NCBI GenBank assembly: GCA_046483385.1
Contig: JAWODG010000069.1
Coordinates: 35,105 to 99,104, forward strand
Reading direction: 5' to 3'
Source of the DNA: B1Sed10-231 sp046483385
GTDB taxonomy: Bacteria > Planctomycetota > Brocadiia > SM23-32
Length of the DNA: 64,000 nucleotides
A program made the translations under genes and the position numbers. Shown piece after piece: positions 7,460 to 18,507 of the stretch. A model generated the notes under the pieces. It made no database searches. It saw only the letters and a program-made list of their open reading frames with translations, and was not told the origin of the DNA. The first letter of the stretch is position 1. Every line of letters begins with the position of its first letter.

Positions 7460-10400
7460 ATGTCGCGCGCCATCAGATTGTTCGCCGTCTTGTTCGCCTT
7501 GGCTCTCCTGTTCTCAGCCTGGACGAGCTCCGCGAGTGCGGCCGAGCCGTCCACCTACGTCTGGATAGAGGCTGAAGAACCCGCTGAAGCCACTTTCGAC
7601 TTCAACGTCACCTCCGGCGGAGGGCCGGGCGTATTGTCGGAAGGCCAGTGGATCCATTACTCCCTGTCGGCTGAACAGGCTGAGGAGCGGTTCCCGGAGG
7701 AGGATTTTGAGCTGGCTTACCGGGTTGAAGTGCCCGAAGAAGGCACTTACCAGGTCTGGGCCCGGCTCGGCTTCGAGCACGTGCGGGCGCCGTTCGATTG
7801 GCGGATCGGCGGAGGCGAGTGGCATCACGCTGACTCCGAGGAGTGGACGACCAACCTGATGGAAGTCGCCGAGTGGACGGAAGTGGCGTGGTTACACCTG
7901 GGTGAGGTGGAGCTCGACCCCGGCACGCACCGGTGGGAGATTCGCTACACTGAGCCGGACGGGCGCTTCCTGGTGGGGCTGGACTGCCTGGCTCTGATGC
8001 AGGGCGAGTGGGTGCCCGAGGGCCGCCTGAAGCCGGGGGAGCGCTACGAGGACGAACTGACCCGTCGTGCAGCCGAGCAGGTCTTTGAAATGCCCGAACC
8101 ACGGGGGGCCGAGCGCAGGAGCGTGGAACTGAGCGGACCGTGGGAGGTGGCCCGCTACGACGATCCGGACATGAACACGGACACCTATGAACCGGTGCGG
8201 GCGATTCCAGCCCCGGAGGACTATCCGCTGCGCTGGATGGGGCTGGAAGTCCCGGGAACGCTGTGGGACCGGGAAGAGACGAACTTCGGACACCGGGTCT
8301 TCTACCGCACCCGCGTGGACGTGCCCGCTGACTACGACGGTCGCGGTTTCGTGCTGCGCTCCTGGGGAACGAACTGGATCGTGAGCGCCTTCGTCAACGG
8401 TGAGCTGGCCGGCACACACCGCTCGGTCTGGATACCGTGGCAGATGGACGTCTCCGACCACATCCGTCCCGGCGAGGTCAATGAACTCATCATTGCGGTG
8501 AAGGGCTCTTACTACGCGATGGAACCCACCGAGGGGAACGCCCCCCAGGGCCGGCGTAACCGGCCCCGAACCCGGCCGCGCGGCCAGGCATGGGTGGCAC
8601 CCATCTACCCCAGCTCCAAGGGCGACGGGGAAGGCCTGGATTCCGGGCTGGTCAACCAACTGTTCCTGGAGGCCACTGGAGATGCCTACGTGGAGGACGT
8701 GTTCGTGCGACCTTCGGTGCAGAACCGGCGCCTTGAGGCGGACGTCACGCTACGCAACACCGCTGCGCGCGATCGCACGGTCAGCGTACAAAGCGAGGCG
8801 GTTTACGAGGGCAGCGGCGAGGTGGAGAAGAGCTTCGAGCCCGTGACCGTGGAATTGCCGGCCGGCGGGACCAAAACCGTGACCATCTCCGGCGACTGGG
8901 AGAACCCCCGCCTGTGGTGGCCCCAGACGAGCCCGGACGAGGTGGCGGCCCTGTACGACCTGCGCACTACGGTGAGCGAAGGAGCCCGCCCACTGGACGT
9001 GCAGGAGGAGCGCTTCGGCTTCCGCGAGGTTACCATCGAGGGAACGGGTATCTACATCAACGGCGTGCGCCGCAACTCCTGGTGTTGGGTGGACGTGCGC
9101 GGCGGCCCGCAGAGCGGGGAGGAATGGCTGGAGGCCTTCCACAGGGAAGGCAGCCGGTACATGCGCTTCTCCAGCGGCCGCAGCACCCGGAACTTCCTGC
9201 ACTCGCGGACCGAGCGGCTTCGCTTCTACGACCGCCACGGGGTCCCCGGACGGCTGTGCACCATGATTGACGGGATGTTCATCAGCTACCGGCTGGGCCA
9301 TCCCCGCTGGGCCGCAGGCGACGAGGAATGGGCCGTGAACCCGCTGGTCTGGGAGAACTTCCGCGAACACTTCGCCCAGGTCACGAAAGCTTACCGCAAC
9401 CACCCCTCGGTCATCACCTACCAGATCGAGAACGAACTGCTTTACATCAACGGCTGGAACCTGTACCGGAGTCACGCCGGCGGTCGCGCCTGGGGCATGA
9501 TGGTGGACGCCATGGTCGAGGTGGCCAAGGCCGGCCTGGCCAACGACCCCACCCGACCCCTGGAATCCGGCGGCGCCGGTGACCTGATGGGCTGGATGGA
9601 CACGAACTCACCGCATTACCCGGAGGCCTCTTACGACCACTATCCGGAGAATGCATATACCCTCGAGCATTATTCCTCGAAGGCGTCCCACTGGCCGTGG
9701 GAGCGGGACAAGCCCTACATCGTGGGCGAAAGCCGCTTCGCACGGCATCTGGAGGATGCCACGGTGGCCATCGGCGACGATGCCTACCGCGGCATGGACT
9801 ACGCCCGGGCCGGCAAGGCACGCTACCTGCGCATGCTCTACGGCGGCTATCGCTGGGCCGGCGTGGCGGCATGGTTCCCCTGGGACAACCTGAGCGAGCA
9901 GGAAGACGCTCTCAAGATGATGAGCCCGCTCTATGCCGTGCCTCGCAAGCAGACGCACCGGCTGGTCGGTGGTGAGTCGAATGCGGTGCTGTTGAAGATC
10001 ATGAATGATACCCTCAGTGATGAGCCGGTCACCCTTGAGTGGACCTACGAGGCCGAGGGCGAACAGGTGGCCGCCGATACGGTGCGCATGGAGATTGAAC
10101 CCGGCCATGGCCGGGAGCACACGCTCGCCATTGAGCCGCCCGAGGTGGAGGGCCGGCTCGAGGGCACCCTTACCTTGAGCCTCACCCAGCCCGGCGGCGA
10201 GTCCTACCAGGACATTCGTTCCGTGCCCGTGGTTCCGCGCGTTGACGCGCTGGAGGTGAACGGCCCCGTCTGGGTGTTTGATCGCGACGGTGCCGTGGAG
10301 GACTTCTTGACCGAGCGGGGCGTCGAGTTCGAGACGGTCGCCTCGCTGGGTGAACTCGAAGCCCGTTCGGGTCTGCTTATCGTGGGGCCCGACACGCTGA

Positions 10401-12625
10401 CCTCCCGCGAGGCGACCGGCCGCAACCTGCTGACCTTTGCCGGCCGAGGTGGACGGGTCATAGTCCTGGAACAGGACAACCCCGTGGCGGGACACAACCT
10501 GCCCTTCAAGGTGAACACCACCGAACGGTTCGGCGGCTACGCCCATCCGCAGGCGCTGGGAACACCGGTGCTGGAAGACCTGGGCAAGGAGGACCTGATC
10601 GACTGGGCGGGGGACCATCCGACTTACAAACGGGCGTATGAGAAGCCGCCCGCCGGCGCCCGCAGCCTGGCGGAGGCCGGTGCGGAACTGCCGTACACAC
10701 CCTTGATGGAGGTGCCCGTGCGGGACGGCGTCATCGTGCTGTGTCAGCTCCGCGTGGGGGCCAAGCTGGGCATCGAGCCCGCCGCCGGCCTGATGCTGCG
10801 CAATATGGTTCAATACTACGCATCTTACCAACCCCCCGCCGGCGTAGCGGCCATCTATGCCCCGGGCAACCCCCTGTTGCGCCGGAGTATCCGCCAGACA
10901 GGGGTGCTGACGCGAGAGGCGGCGTCCCTGGAGCAGGCGCTGGACCCGGAGCGCACCAGGGTGCTGGTGGTGGACGCTACCACCGAGAACCTGGAGCGTC
11001 TGGTTGAACTGCGTCGGCAGGTGCAAGCCTTCCAGCAGGCCGGCGGCTGGCTCATGCTCAACGGGGTGGGCCCCGACAGCATCGACCCGTTCAACCGCCT
11101 GCAGGGGACCGATTTCATAGCGCGGCCATTCCGCATGGAACGGGTGACGCTGGAGGACCGGGATTCGCCGCTGTCCGCCACCCTGGGCAACCGGGACGTG
11201 GCCCTGCTGAGCCACGAGGTCATTCAGCACGGGCGGCGCTGGGTCTATGACCACACCTTTAGTTACGTGCTGGACGCCGCACAGAACGCGGCCCCCTTCA
11301 CCCTGCCGCCCGGGGCCCCGGACGACCCCTACGAATACGAGCCCACCCGCGACGATAAGGACCCCTACAACTACGTCAACGGGATGCTCGGCAGTGATCA
11401 CTGGCGCTACATACGGCAGATATGGTGGGACGACCCGGAGTCCGAGCCGCTGGACCTGACGTTCCGTCTCCGCCGGCCCGAGACCATTGACCAGGTGAGC
11501 ATCTGGAACAACACCAACTACAGCACCATCGAAGATATTGAGCTTATCTTCGATGATGATGAGGGCAACGCTGTGCCGGCCACTCTGCCCGACGCCTCAG
11601 TGCGCACGGACGTTGACCTGCCTGAACCCGTGAAGGTGGAGGAAACCATCACCATCCGGCTGCTGACGCGCCGTGTTCGGGGAAGCCATCAGGATCGGGC
11701 GCACCTGGTGGGCATTGACAACGTGGAGTTCCGCCGGGCCGGGCGTTCCGGGGGCGTCGCCCTTGACAACGTGGGGGGCCTGGTGGCCTTCCCGCGAGGC
11801 GAAGGAGGGCTGTTCGTCAACCAGATCAAATTCATGGATGAGGAGCCCACCGAGGGGAACGCCGGTGACAAACTGCGCCTGACCGGTGTCCTCCTGCAGA
11901 ACATGGGCGTGGGTACCGGCGCAGCCGAGGTGGCCATACCGGCGGTCAACGTGCGTTTTAACCCGCTGGACCTGCTCGAATACACCAACCATCACATCGC
12001 GGACACCGAATGGACCGAAGGGGTTGCCGTCTGGTTCGATCAGGAGGACCGTGACCTCGGCCGGTTGCCCGTGGGGGAGCAAACGCTGGCGGACGTGACC
12101 TACCGCATCGTGGACTTCCACACCGCTCCCGCCCATGAAGCCATCGTGTTGGGCGAGGGTGTGTTCGGTCTGCCGGGTTCGTTGCGCGATCTGCCCGCGC
12201 GCTCTCCCAATATCGAGGTAGAAAGCACGGCGGACGTCATCTATCTGCTGCACACCGCGCATGTGACCCGCGCGATCCGCGACCATGAGCGGCGCCGCAT
12301 CGACGCGCCCGAGGACTATCCCCTCCTCGCCAGGCTCCATGTCAACTATGCCGACGGCGAGTCGCATACCGCTCCCATCCGGCTGGAGCAACAGGTGGAC
12401 CACTGGCTTCAGCAGGAGCCCGCACCCCTGCCCGGTGCGCTGCCTGCGTGGGTTCATCGTTACGAGGACGGCGAGGACGAACACGCCGTCCTCTACAGTA
12501 TGGAGGTGCCCAACCCCAGGCCTCAGGTGGAGATAGATTCCCTGCGGGTTGAGTTGCCGGAAGACGGCCGCCGCGGCGCCTACGCCTTGCTGGCCGTCAC
12601 ACTGGGGGAACGAGTGCGGGAGTGA
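7460..12625 (+). CDS. Giant secreted multidomain glycosidase, GH2-like catalytic core
   Basis: A 1721-residue secreted protein. Residues 1-31 form a signal peptide ending ASA-AEP. Residues about 35-190 look like a carbohydrate-binding beta-sandwich (YVWIEAEEP, typical of CBM6/35-type domains). A GH2 jelly-roll follows (YRTRVDV, ISDHIRPGE-like segments), then an immunoglobulin-like domain and a TIM barrel opening INGVRRNSWCWVDVRG. The putative acid/base is Glu659 in QIENELLYING and the putative nucleophile is Glu757 in YIVGESRFA, matching GH2 spacing. About 900 further residues contain a Rossmann-like GATase-type region (LLIVGPDTL, GGRVIVLEQDN) and discoidin-like beta-sandwiches. Such long C-terminal additions are unusual for beta-galactosidase relatives. 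It is monocistronic, with its own promoter and a strong terminator. Confidence 0.85.
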   Translation: MSRAIRLFAVLFALALLFSAWTSSASAAEPSTYVWIEAEEPAEATFDFNVTSGGGPGVLSEGQWIHYSLSAEQAEERFPEEDFELAYRVEVPEEGTYQVWARLGFEHVRAPFDWRIGGGEWHHADSEEWTTNLMEVAEWTEVAWLHLGEVELDPGTHRWEIRYTEPDGRFLVGLDCLALMQGEWVPEGRLKPGERYEDELTRRAAEQVFEMPEPRGAERRSVELSGPWEVARYDDPDMNTDTYEPVRAIPAPEDYPLRWMGLEVPGTLWDREETNFGHRVFYRTRVDVPADYDGRGFVLRSWGTNWIVSAFVNGELAGTHRSVWIPWQMDVSDHIRPGEVNELIIAVKGSYYAMEPTEGNAPQGRRNRPRTRPRGQAWVAPIYPSSKGDGEGLDSGLVNQLFLEATGDAYVEDVFVRPSVQNRRLEADVTLRNTAARDRTVSVQSEAVYEGSGEVEKSFEPVTVELPAGGTKTVTISGDWENPRLWWPQTSPDEVAALYDLRTTVSEGARPLDVQEERFGFREVTIEGTGIYINGVRRNSWCWVDVRGGPQSGEEWLEAFHREGSRYMRFSSGRSTRNFLHSRTERLRFYDRHGVPGRLCTMIDGMFISYRLGHPRWAAGDEEWAVNPLVWENFREHFAQVTKAYRNHPSVITYQIENELLYINGWNLYRSHAGGRAWGMMVDAMVEVAKAGLANDPTRPLESGGAGDLMGWMDTNSPHYPEASYDHYPENAYTLEHYSSKASHWPWERDKPYIVGESRFARHLEDATVAIGDDAYRGMDYARAGKARYLRMLYGGYRWAGVAAWFPWDNLSEQEDALKMMSPLYAVPRKQTHRLVGGESNAVLLKIMNDTLSDEPVTLEWTYEAEGEQVAADTVRMEIEPGHGREHTLAIEPPEVEGRLEGTLTLSLTQPGGESYQDIRSVPVVPRVDALEVNGPVWVFDRDGAVEDFLTERGVEFETVASLGELEARSGLLIVGPDTLTSREATGRNLLTFAGRGGRVIVLEQDNPVAGHNLPFKVNTTERFGGYAHPQALGTPVLEDLGKEDLIDWAGDHPTYKRAYEKPPAGARSLAEAGAELPYTPLMEVPVRDGVIVLCQLRVGAKLGIEPAAGLMLRNMVQYYASYQPPAGVAAIYAPGNPLLRRSIRQTGVLTREAASLEQALDPERTRVLVVDATTENLERLVELRRQVQAFQQAGGWLMLNGVGPDSIDPFNRLQGTDFIARPFRMERVTLEDRDSPLSATLGNRDVALLSHEVIQHGRRWVYDHTFSYVLDAAQNAAPFTLPPGAPDDPYEYEPTRDDKDPYNYVNGMLGSDHWRYIRQIWWDDPESEPLDLTFRLRRPETIDQVSIWNNTNYSTIEDIELIFDDDEGNAVPATLPDASVRTDVDLPEPVKVEETITIRLLTRRVRGSHQDRAHLVGIDNVEFRRAGRSGGVALDNVGGLVAFPRGEGGLFVNQIKFMDEEPTEGNAGDKLRLTGVLLQNMGVGTGAAEVAIPAVNVRFNPLDLLEYTNHHIADTEWTEGVAVWFDQEDRDLGRLPVGEQTLADVTYRIVDFHTAPAHEAIVLGEGVFGLPGSLRDLPARSPNIEVESTADVIYLLHTAHVTRAIRDHERRRIDAPEDYPLLARLHVNYADGESHTAPIRLEQQVDHWLQQEPAPLPGALPAWVHRYEDGEDEHAVLYSMEVPNPRPQVEIDSLRVELPEDGRRGAYALLAVTLGERVRE

Positions 12626-12668
12626 ACCGCGCGCGACCCTTCCCGGGACGAGAGCAAAGCGTGACAGA

Positions 12669-12717
12669 CCGCCCGGGGGCCTCGACTTGATAGAACGAAG
12701 TGCCCCCGGGCGGTTTT
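12669..12717 (+). terminator. Strong rho-independent terminator
   Basis: A perfect 12-bp GC stem (CCGCCCGGGGGC 12669-12680 with GCCCCCGGGCGG 12702-12713), a 21-nt loop and TTTT at 12714-12717. It ends the giant glycosidase transcript before the convergent rubrerythrin gene. Confidence 0.85.
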
Positions 12718-12742
12718 GCGGCAGCAACCGGAACTCAGCCGC

Positions 12743-13246
12743 TTACTCGATGAGCATGAACCAGGACTTCGGGGCGCCGCAGATCGGGCACTCGTCGGGG
12801 GCTTCGCCTTCGACGGTGTTGCCGCAGCCGCGGCAGACGTACATGGGCGTCTCGGGCAGGTCGGAGCCGGCCTTCAGGGCCTCGGCCGCCTTGCCGTAGA
12901 GTTCGTGGTGGATCTGCTCCACCTGCATGGCGAGGTCGAAGGTCTCCTCGGCCTCCTCATTGCCTTCGTCCTGGGCCGTCTCGATGAATTCGGGATACAT
13001 GGACTTGAACTCGTCGGCCTCACCCTCCATGGCCTTCTTCAGGTTGGCCATGGTATCCCCGACGGCGCCCATCGCGTCGATGTGGTTCTGCGCATGGACC
13101 GTCTCGGCCGCTGCCGCTGCGCGGAATAGCCGGGCGACCATGCTGTAGCCTTCGTCCTCGGCCTTCCTGGCGAAGGCGTGGTAGCGCTGGTTGGCCTGGC
13201 TCTCTCCCGCGAATGCGGCCTTCAGGTTCTTCTGACTGTCCGGCAT
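12743..13246 (-). CDS. Rubrerythrin
   Basis: A 167-residue peroxide-scavenging diiron protein that reduces hydrogen peroxide with electrons from rubredoxin or NADH systems in anaerobes and microaerophiles. The N-terminal ferritin-like domain has GESQANQRYHAFARKAEDEG and, later, EQIHHELY; the C-terminal rubredoxin-like domain has CRGCG and CPICG separated by about 10 residues. The start at 13246 (MPDSQKNLKAAF) has a GGGGG ribosome binding site just upstream; an extension further upstream would add residues with no family match. No partner gene adjoins it. It complements the nearby encapsulated ferritin in oxidative-stress defence. Confidence 0.95.
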   Translation of the reverse strand: MPDSQKNLKAAFAGESQANQRYHAFARKAEDEGYSMVARLFRAAAAAETVHAQNHIDAMGAVGDTMANLKKAMEGEADEFKSMYPEFIETAQDEGNEEAEETFDLAMQVEQIHHELYGKAAEALKAGSDLPETPMYVCRGCGNTVEGEAPDECPICGAPKSWFMLIE

Positions 13247-13472
13247 GACGGACCCCCAAATGGATGTTACGGGTTGGTGAAGAAAACCCCGGGATGCCCC
13301 TCCCCGGGCGAACGAACATTTACGATAGCATGCCGCCCGGTGCCGCGCAACCGCGTCGGCGGCGCGCGATACGCACAGTGAGCGTAAGGAGAACAAAAGA
13401 GAGCCCCGCAAGGAGCGGCACTTGAGCCCTATGGTCCGAGGCGCCCGTGGGTCATCGCCCTGCGGTTGTGCC

Positions 13473-13564
13473 GCCCGCCCTGCGGCGGGCTCTTTTTCCC
13501 CGTATCGTCCGTTTCCCCCAGGCTTACGCCATGGGGCTAATGCCTGCCGCCCCCTTGCGGGGGC
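13473..13564. repeat. Intergenic hairpin array, copy A
   Basis: Three successive short hairpins: GCCCGCC/GGCGGGC (13473-13490, followed by TCTTTTT), CCCCA...TGGGG around 13516-13535, and GCCCCC/GGGGGC (13549-13564). The first hairpin core recurs three times at 29486-29651. No gene ends just upstream on the plus strand, so it is treated as a REP-like repeat and not as a gene terminator. The rest of 13247-13855 holds no gene that can be supported. Confidence 0.55.
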
Positions 13565-13654
13565 TGTTCATATTGAGCCCGGTAAAGACAATGATGTCAC
13601 TCACCGGGCGGGCGAAAGAACTCGCCGTGCAGGCGCCCAATGGCCTACGACACC

Positions 13655-13730
13655 GAAATCCCCGCCGCACGGCCGGCGGATAGCCTTCGTCGGGGCTCGC
13701 GCCTCCTCTGAATGACAACGTTTCTGCCGG
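13655..13730 (-). repeat. Degenerate REP-type repeat (CATTCnGAGgnGCGnAGC class)
   Basis: Read on the minus strand, the segment starts GTTGTCATTCAGAGGAGGCG and continues into GAGCCCCGACGAAGGC, a decayed form of the widespread extragenic repeat whose chance translation reads CHSE-S-E. It lies between rubrerythrin and the mobA-fdhD promoter and has no coding character. Confidence 0.4.
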
Positions 13731-13796
13731 CTGGACGTTACGTGTGCAGGTCTCAGTAAACGAGTACACGGCGGGACCCTGACTACGACCCGCGCA

Positions 13797-13827
13797 TTGT
13801 GTCCGGCAGCACTGTTCGCCCTATAAT
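13797..13827 (+). promoter_or_regulatory. Promoter of mobA-fdhD and exporter genes
   Basis: A perfect -10 TATAAT at 13822-13827 with TTGTGT at 13797-13802 (19-bp spacer, weak -35). The transcript would begin near 13834, so the frame's earlier start codon at 13799 is excluded and the GTG at 13856 is used. Confidence 0.5.
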
Positions 13828-13855
13828 ACGCGTGGATCGTAGTCGGGAGGTCCAT

Positions 13856-15222
13856 GTGGCGGACAGCGTGACAGAGGCGTTCCTGCTCTGCGGCGGGGAC
13901 AGCGAGCGGCTGGGTTTCCCCAAGGAGATGCTGCGCGTGGACGGTGTGCCCCTGGCCGTCGCCATGGTGCGGCGTCTGCGGGGTGCGTTCCAGGACGTCG
14001 CGGTGGTCACGAACCATCCGGAATGGCTGGAGCACTGGCTGGACGTCCATCTGCATACGGACGCGTACCCCGGTCTGGGGCCGCTGGCGGGCATCCATGC
14101 GGGGCTGCAGCAGGCGGTCGGGGAACGGGCCTTCTTCATGGCCTGCGACATGCCGCTGGTCTCACCTGAGGCGATATCGGCCCTCCTGAGCGCGGCCGGC
14201 GGCTCGGCTGCGCCTGCCGTTGTGGCCTCGGCGAACGGACGGCCTCAGCCGCTGTGCGGCGTCTATTCACGCGACCTGCTGCCGGCCCTCGAGGAGCGCC
14301 TCGAGGGGGGTAATGACCTGAGCGCCACGCGGTTTTTGCGGGAGGTGGACGCGGAGACCGTGGAACTCGAACGAGGGCTGCCGGGTTCCCTCAGGGACAT
14401 CGACCGGCCGGCCGACGTCTCGCTCTTGCGGCGAGTTTTCAGCGACGTCGCCCCTCTGCCGGTGCGACGCCTGCCCGTCAGGCGCGTGCCGGACGACGGC
14501 CGCACGCACGACCTCGTGGTGGAGGAGAGTTCCTATTCACTCTACGTCAGCGGGGTGCACCTGCTGAACATCCTCTGCCTGCCGGTGGCTCTGCGGGAGC
14601 TGAGCGTCGGATTTCTGGCCTACCTCGGGCTCGCGACTCATCCCCCCGATCCCGAGACGATCAATGTTGACTACGAAGGTGAGCGCATACTTGTGAACCT
14701 GGACGTTGCGACCGAACGGCTGCAGAGGGCTGTGCGGCTCCAACTTTCGTCCAGTTGCGGGGCGGAGGTCTTCGGTCCTCCGCTGCCGGAACTGGCAGAG
14801 CCCGAACCTGAGGACGGATTCCGGGTGCCCGCCGGCCACATCACACAGACGATGCACAGCCTGCGCGCCCGCGCGCCGGTCTTCGACCGGACAGGCGCCA
14901 CGCACCAGGCCGCGCTGACCGACGGTGAGCGCGTGGTCCACTTCGAGGAGGACGTCGGCCGCCACAACGCCATCGACAAAGTCATCGGCCACTGCCTGCT
15001 GCGGGGGACGGACACGAGGGCCTCCGTGCTGTTGACCACGGGAAGGCTGAACGCCCAGGCGGTGGTCAAGGCCCTGCGCGGGCGGGTGCCCGTTCTGGCG
15101 TCCCGCTCGGCGCCCACGGCCCGCGCGGTGGAGCTGGCGCGGGAGCGCGGCCTGACGCTGGTCGGCTTCGCGCGCGGCCGCCGCCTCAACGCCTATACCC
15201 GAGCCGACAGGATACTTCCCGA

Positions 15223-15226
<4 letters not shown>
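13856..15226 (+). CDS. MobA-FdhD fusion: Mo-cofactor guanylyltransferase plus formate dehydrogenase sulfurtransferase
   Basis: A 456-residue fusion that couples two steps of formate dehydrogenase maturation: GTP-dependent formation of the Mo/W bis-MGD cofactor and its sulfuration. The N-terminal half (about residues 1-195) has the MobA nucleotide loop LLCGGDSERLGFPKEML and ACDMPLV. The C-terminal half (about 205-456) has FdhD features: GFLAYLGL, HFEEDVGRHNAIDKVIG, TTGRLNAQAVVKA and the terminal GFARGRRLNAYT. FdhD usually carries C-G-x-C; here the loop reads SSSCGAEVFG, so the first Cys is kept and the second is absent. The GTG start is fixed by GGGAGG at 13845-13850 and by the promoter. Its stop overlaps the next ATG by 4 bp. 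No formate dehydrogenase gene lies in this window. Confidence 0.9.
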
Positions 15227-15938
<712 letters not shown>

Positions 15939-15945
<7 letters not shown>

Positions 15946-18314
15946 GCGACGTGCTGACGCGCAAGCTTTTGCGCGACATCCGCAGCCATTGGGCGCAGTT
16001 CGCTGCGGCGGCCGTGGTAGTGCTTCTCGGCACGGGGTTGTTCATTAGCTTTCAGGTCTGTTACAGCAGCCTGTCGCGGACGCGCGACGAATACCACGCC
16101 GACTACAACTTCGCCGAGTTCTTCATGCACCTGGAGAGGGCCCCGGACAGCGCCCTGCATGAGGTAGAGTCCATCCCCGGCGTCTGGCGGGCCCGCGGCC
16201 GCATCGTCGAAGACGTCTCCCTGGAGGTAGAGGGCAACGAAGGAGCCGTTATCGGCCGGTTCATATCCATGCCCCGGGAGCGCGACGGGCTGATCAACGA
16301 CATCTACATGGTCACGGGCTCTTACTTTCCCGGGGCGGCCTCCGAGGAGGTCATCGTCAACCACGCCTTCGCGGAGGCCAACGGTCTGAAGGTGGGTGAC
16401 GCCTTCCGGGCCACCATCAACGAGCGCAAGGAGGACCTGCGTATCGTCGGCACCGCGCGCAGCCCCGAGTACGTCTATACGGTGCGGAACCCGACGCAGT
16501 TCCTTCCCGACGATGAGCACTTCGGCATCATCTTTGCCTCGGAGAGTTTCGTCGAGGACGCCTTCGACATGACCAACGCGTTCAACGACCTGGTGGGCAC
16601 GCTGCGGCCGGGGGCGCGGCTGGAGAGCGTGTTGCGCAAGGCCGAGGACGTGCTCGAGCGTTACGGTGTCTTCAACAGCTACGGCCGGGAGGACCAGCTC
16701 TCCAACGCCTTCATGAACGAGGAGCTGGATGGACTGCGCAAGACGTCCTACTTCGTGCCCTTGCTGTTTCTGGTGGTGGCCGCCGTGGTGGTCCACGTCA
16801 TTGTTCACCGCATCGTGGACATGCAGCGCACGCAGATCGGGCTTCTGTGCGCGCTCGGCTACACCAAGATGCAGGTTGTGGTCCACTACGTTTCCTATGC
16901 TTTGGGTATCGGGCTCGCGGGTGCGGTGCCGGGAACGGCGATGGGGCTCCTGCTGGCCCGATATTTGATGGTCATATATAACGAGTGGTTTCAGTTTCCG
17001 GAACTGAGGGTGCGATTCGGCCCGTGGCCGGTGGCCGTTGCGCTCCTGCTCAGCTGCGGCATGTGTGCGCTGGGCGCGGCTCGCTCCTCCTGGCAGATTA
17101 TGAAGCTGCAGCCGGCAGTGGCCATCCGCCCCCAGCCTCCGCAAAGGGGACGTATCATCCACTTCGGGGCCTTCCGGTTCCTATGGGAGCGTCTGCCGCT
17201 GACGTGGCGCATTTCCGTGCGCAACACCTTCCGGGCGCGGGCACGGGCGATGTTCAGCATCTTCGGTGTGGCCGTCTCCATGGTCATGCTGGTGGTGGGG
17301 GCGCAGACCTACGAGAATTTCGACTGGATCATGGACTATCAGTTTCGGAAGGTCGACCAGGCCGACTGCCGCGTCGATTTCGCTGTGGAGAGACCGCCCG
17401 CGGCGGCGCTGGAGGTCGCCGCTATGCCGGAAGTGGATCGGGTGGAGGGCATCTTCCAGTTCGGGGCCGAAATACGCAACGGCTGGCGTGCAAAGGACGT
17501 GGCCATCATGGGCCTGCCGCACGACAGCCGGCTCCACCGCGTTTACGGGGAGGACGGACGGCCGATCCAGATACCCCCCGACGGGCTGGTCGTCCCCCGC
17601 CGTCTGGCCGATGAACTCCACCTGAACCGCGGGGATGTCCTGACGCTCGATCCGTACGTGCGTGACTTCGGCGAACGCTCCACCCGCGTTCGCGCCGTGG
17701 TGGACACGTACTTCGGGCTGAACGTCTATGCAGATCGGCGCTATCTGTGCCGGCTGCTGGGGGTGGGGCCCACGGTGACGGGAGTGCTGGTGGAGGCCCG
17801 GCCCGGGGAACTGTCCGGGCTGGTCAGCGAATTGGACGAGTTGCCCGGCGTCTCGGCCGTTACGGCCACCCATCTGATGCTGGAACGTTTCAGGGCCAGC
17901 GTTGCTGACATGATGACAGTCGCGGTGGTGGTGCAGACGGTCGTGGCCGGCATCATCGCATTCAGCGTCATCTACAACACCGCATCGGTGAGCATCTCCG
18001 AGCAGGAGAGGGACCTGGCGTGCCTGTGCAGCCTGGGCTACGACCGGAACGACGTTGCGCACATCGCCACCAACGATATAATGCCGCTGGGCCTGATAGG
18101 CATGGTGGTGGGAACACCGCTTGCACATCTAACGACGGTCGGCCTGGCCCGGGCCTTCGAGACGGACCTTTACAAACTGCCTGTGGCTGTCAGCCCGGAG
18201 AACTACCTGAGAGCCGGCGCGCTTGTGCTCATCTTTCTGCTCATCGCGCGCTGGGTCAGCCGCCGCCGCATCTTCCGCATCGACATCGTCAGACGGCTCA
18301 AGACCATGGAATAA
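15939..18314 (+). CDS. FtsX-type ABC transporter permease, two FtsX domains
   Basis: A 791-residue inner-membrane permease of the duplicated 8-TM FtsX type. An N-terminal TM (FAAAAVVVLLGTGLFISF, residues about 22-39) leads to a large periplasmic MacB-like domain, then a TM bundle around residues 265-385 (LLFLVVAAVVVHVIVHRIV). A second TM and periplasmic unit follows (MFSIFGVAVSMVMLVVGA), with a final bundle near 650-775. This layout fits lipoprotein, lipid or peptide extraction from the outer leaflet of the inner membrane. It overlaps the ATPase gene by 7 bp. Its TAA stop codon (18312-18314) is also the left target-site copy of an inserted miniature element. Confidence 0.93.
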
Positions 18315-18491
18315 GAAACTATCCCAAAACCCTGTTCGTAACGAGGGCGAGCGAGAAGGCCGAGGGCAAGGCGGTAGGCGGAAAACGCCCGGAGGCGTGG
18401 CCAGGTGTCACGCTGAGGACGTTTTGCGCTGACGCCGCCGCCATCGATCTTCGCAGCCGGCCGCAGTAGAGCAGGGTTTTGAGATGGTTTC
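18315..18491. mobile_element. Miniature inverted-repeat element (MITE-like), TAA target duplication
   Basis: A 177-bp element with 20-bp terminal inverted repeats (18315-18334 and 18472-18491, two mismatches; ends GAAAC...GTTTC) flanked by direct TAA copies at 18312-18314 and 18492-18494. The interior has no gene but can fold back on itself (GGCGG...GCCGCC and GAAAACG...CGTTTT pairs). TIR ends starting with G and a 3-bp TAA/TTA duplication are what IS5-family elements produce, so a non-autonomous IS5 derivative is the likely origin. It sits between the permease stop codon and the ribosome binding site of the next gene, breaking up a tight operon. Confidence 0.7.
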
Positions 18492-18507
18492 TAAGGAGGC
18501 ACAGCCC

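Noticed and set aside
13473..13497. GC hairpin with TCTTTTT as a terminator
   Set aside because: No plus-strand gene ends just upstream, and the same hairpin recurs in a tandem array elsewhere, so it is treated as a repeat.
13799..13855. Upstream start of the MobA-FdhD gene
   Set aside because: A TATAAT box lies within this stretch, so it is not translated.
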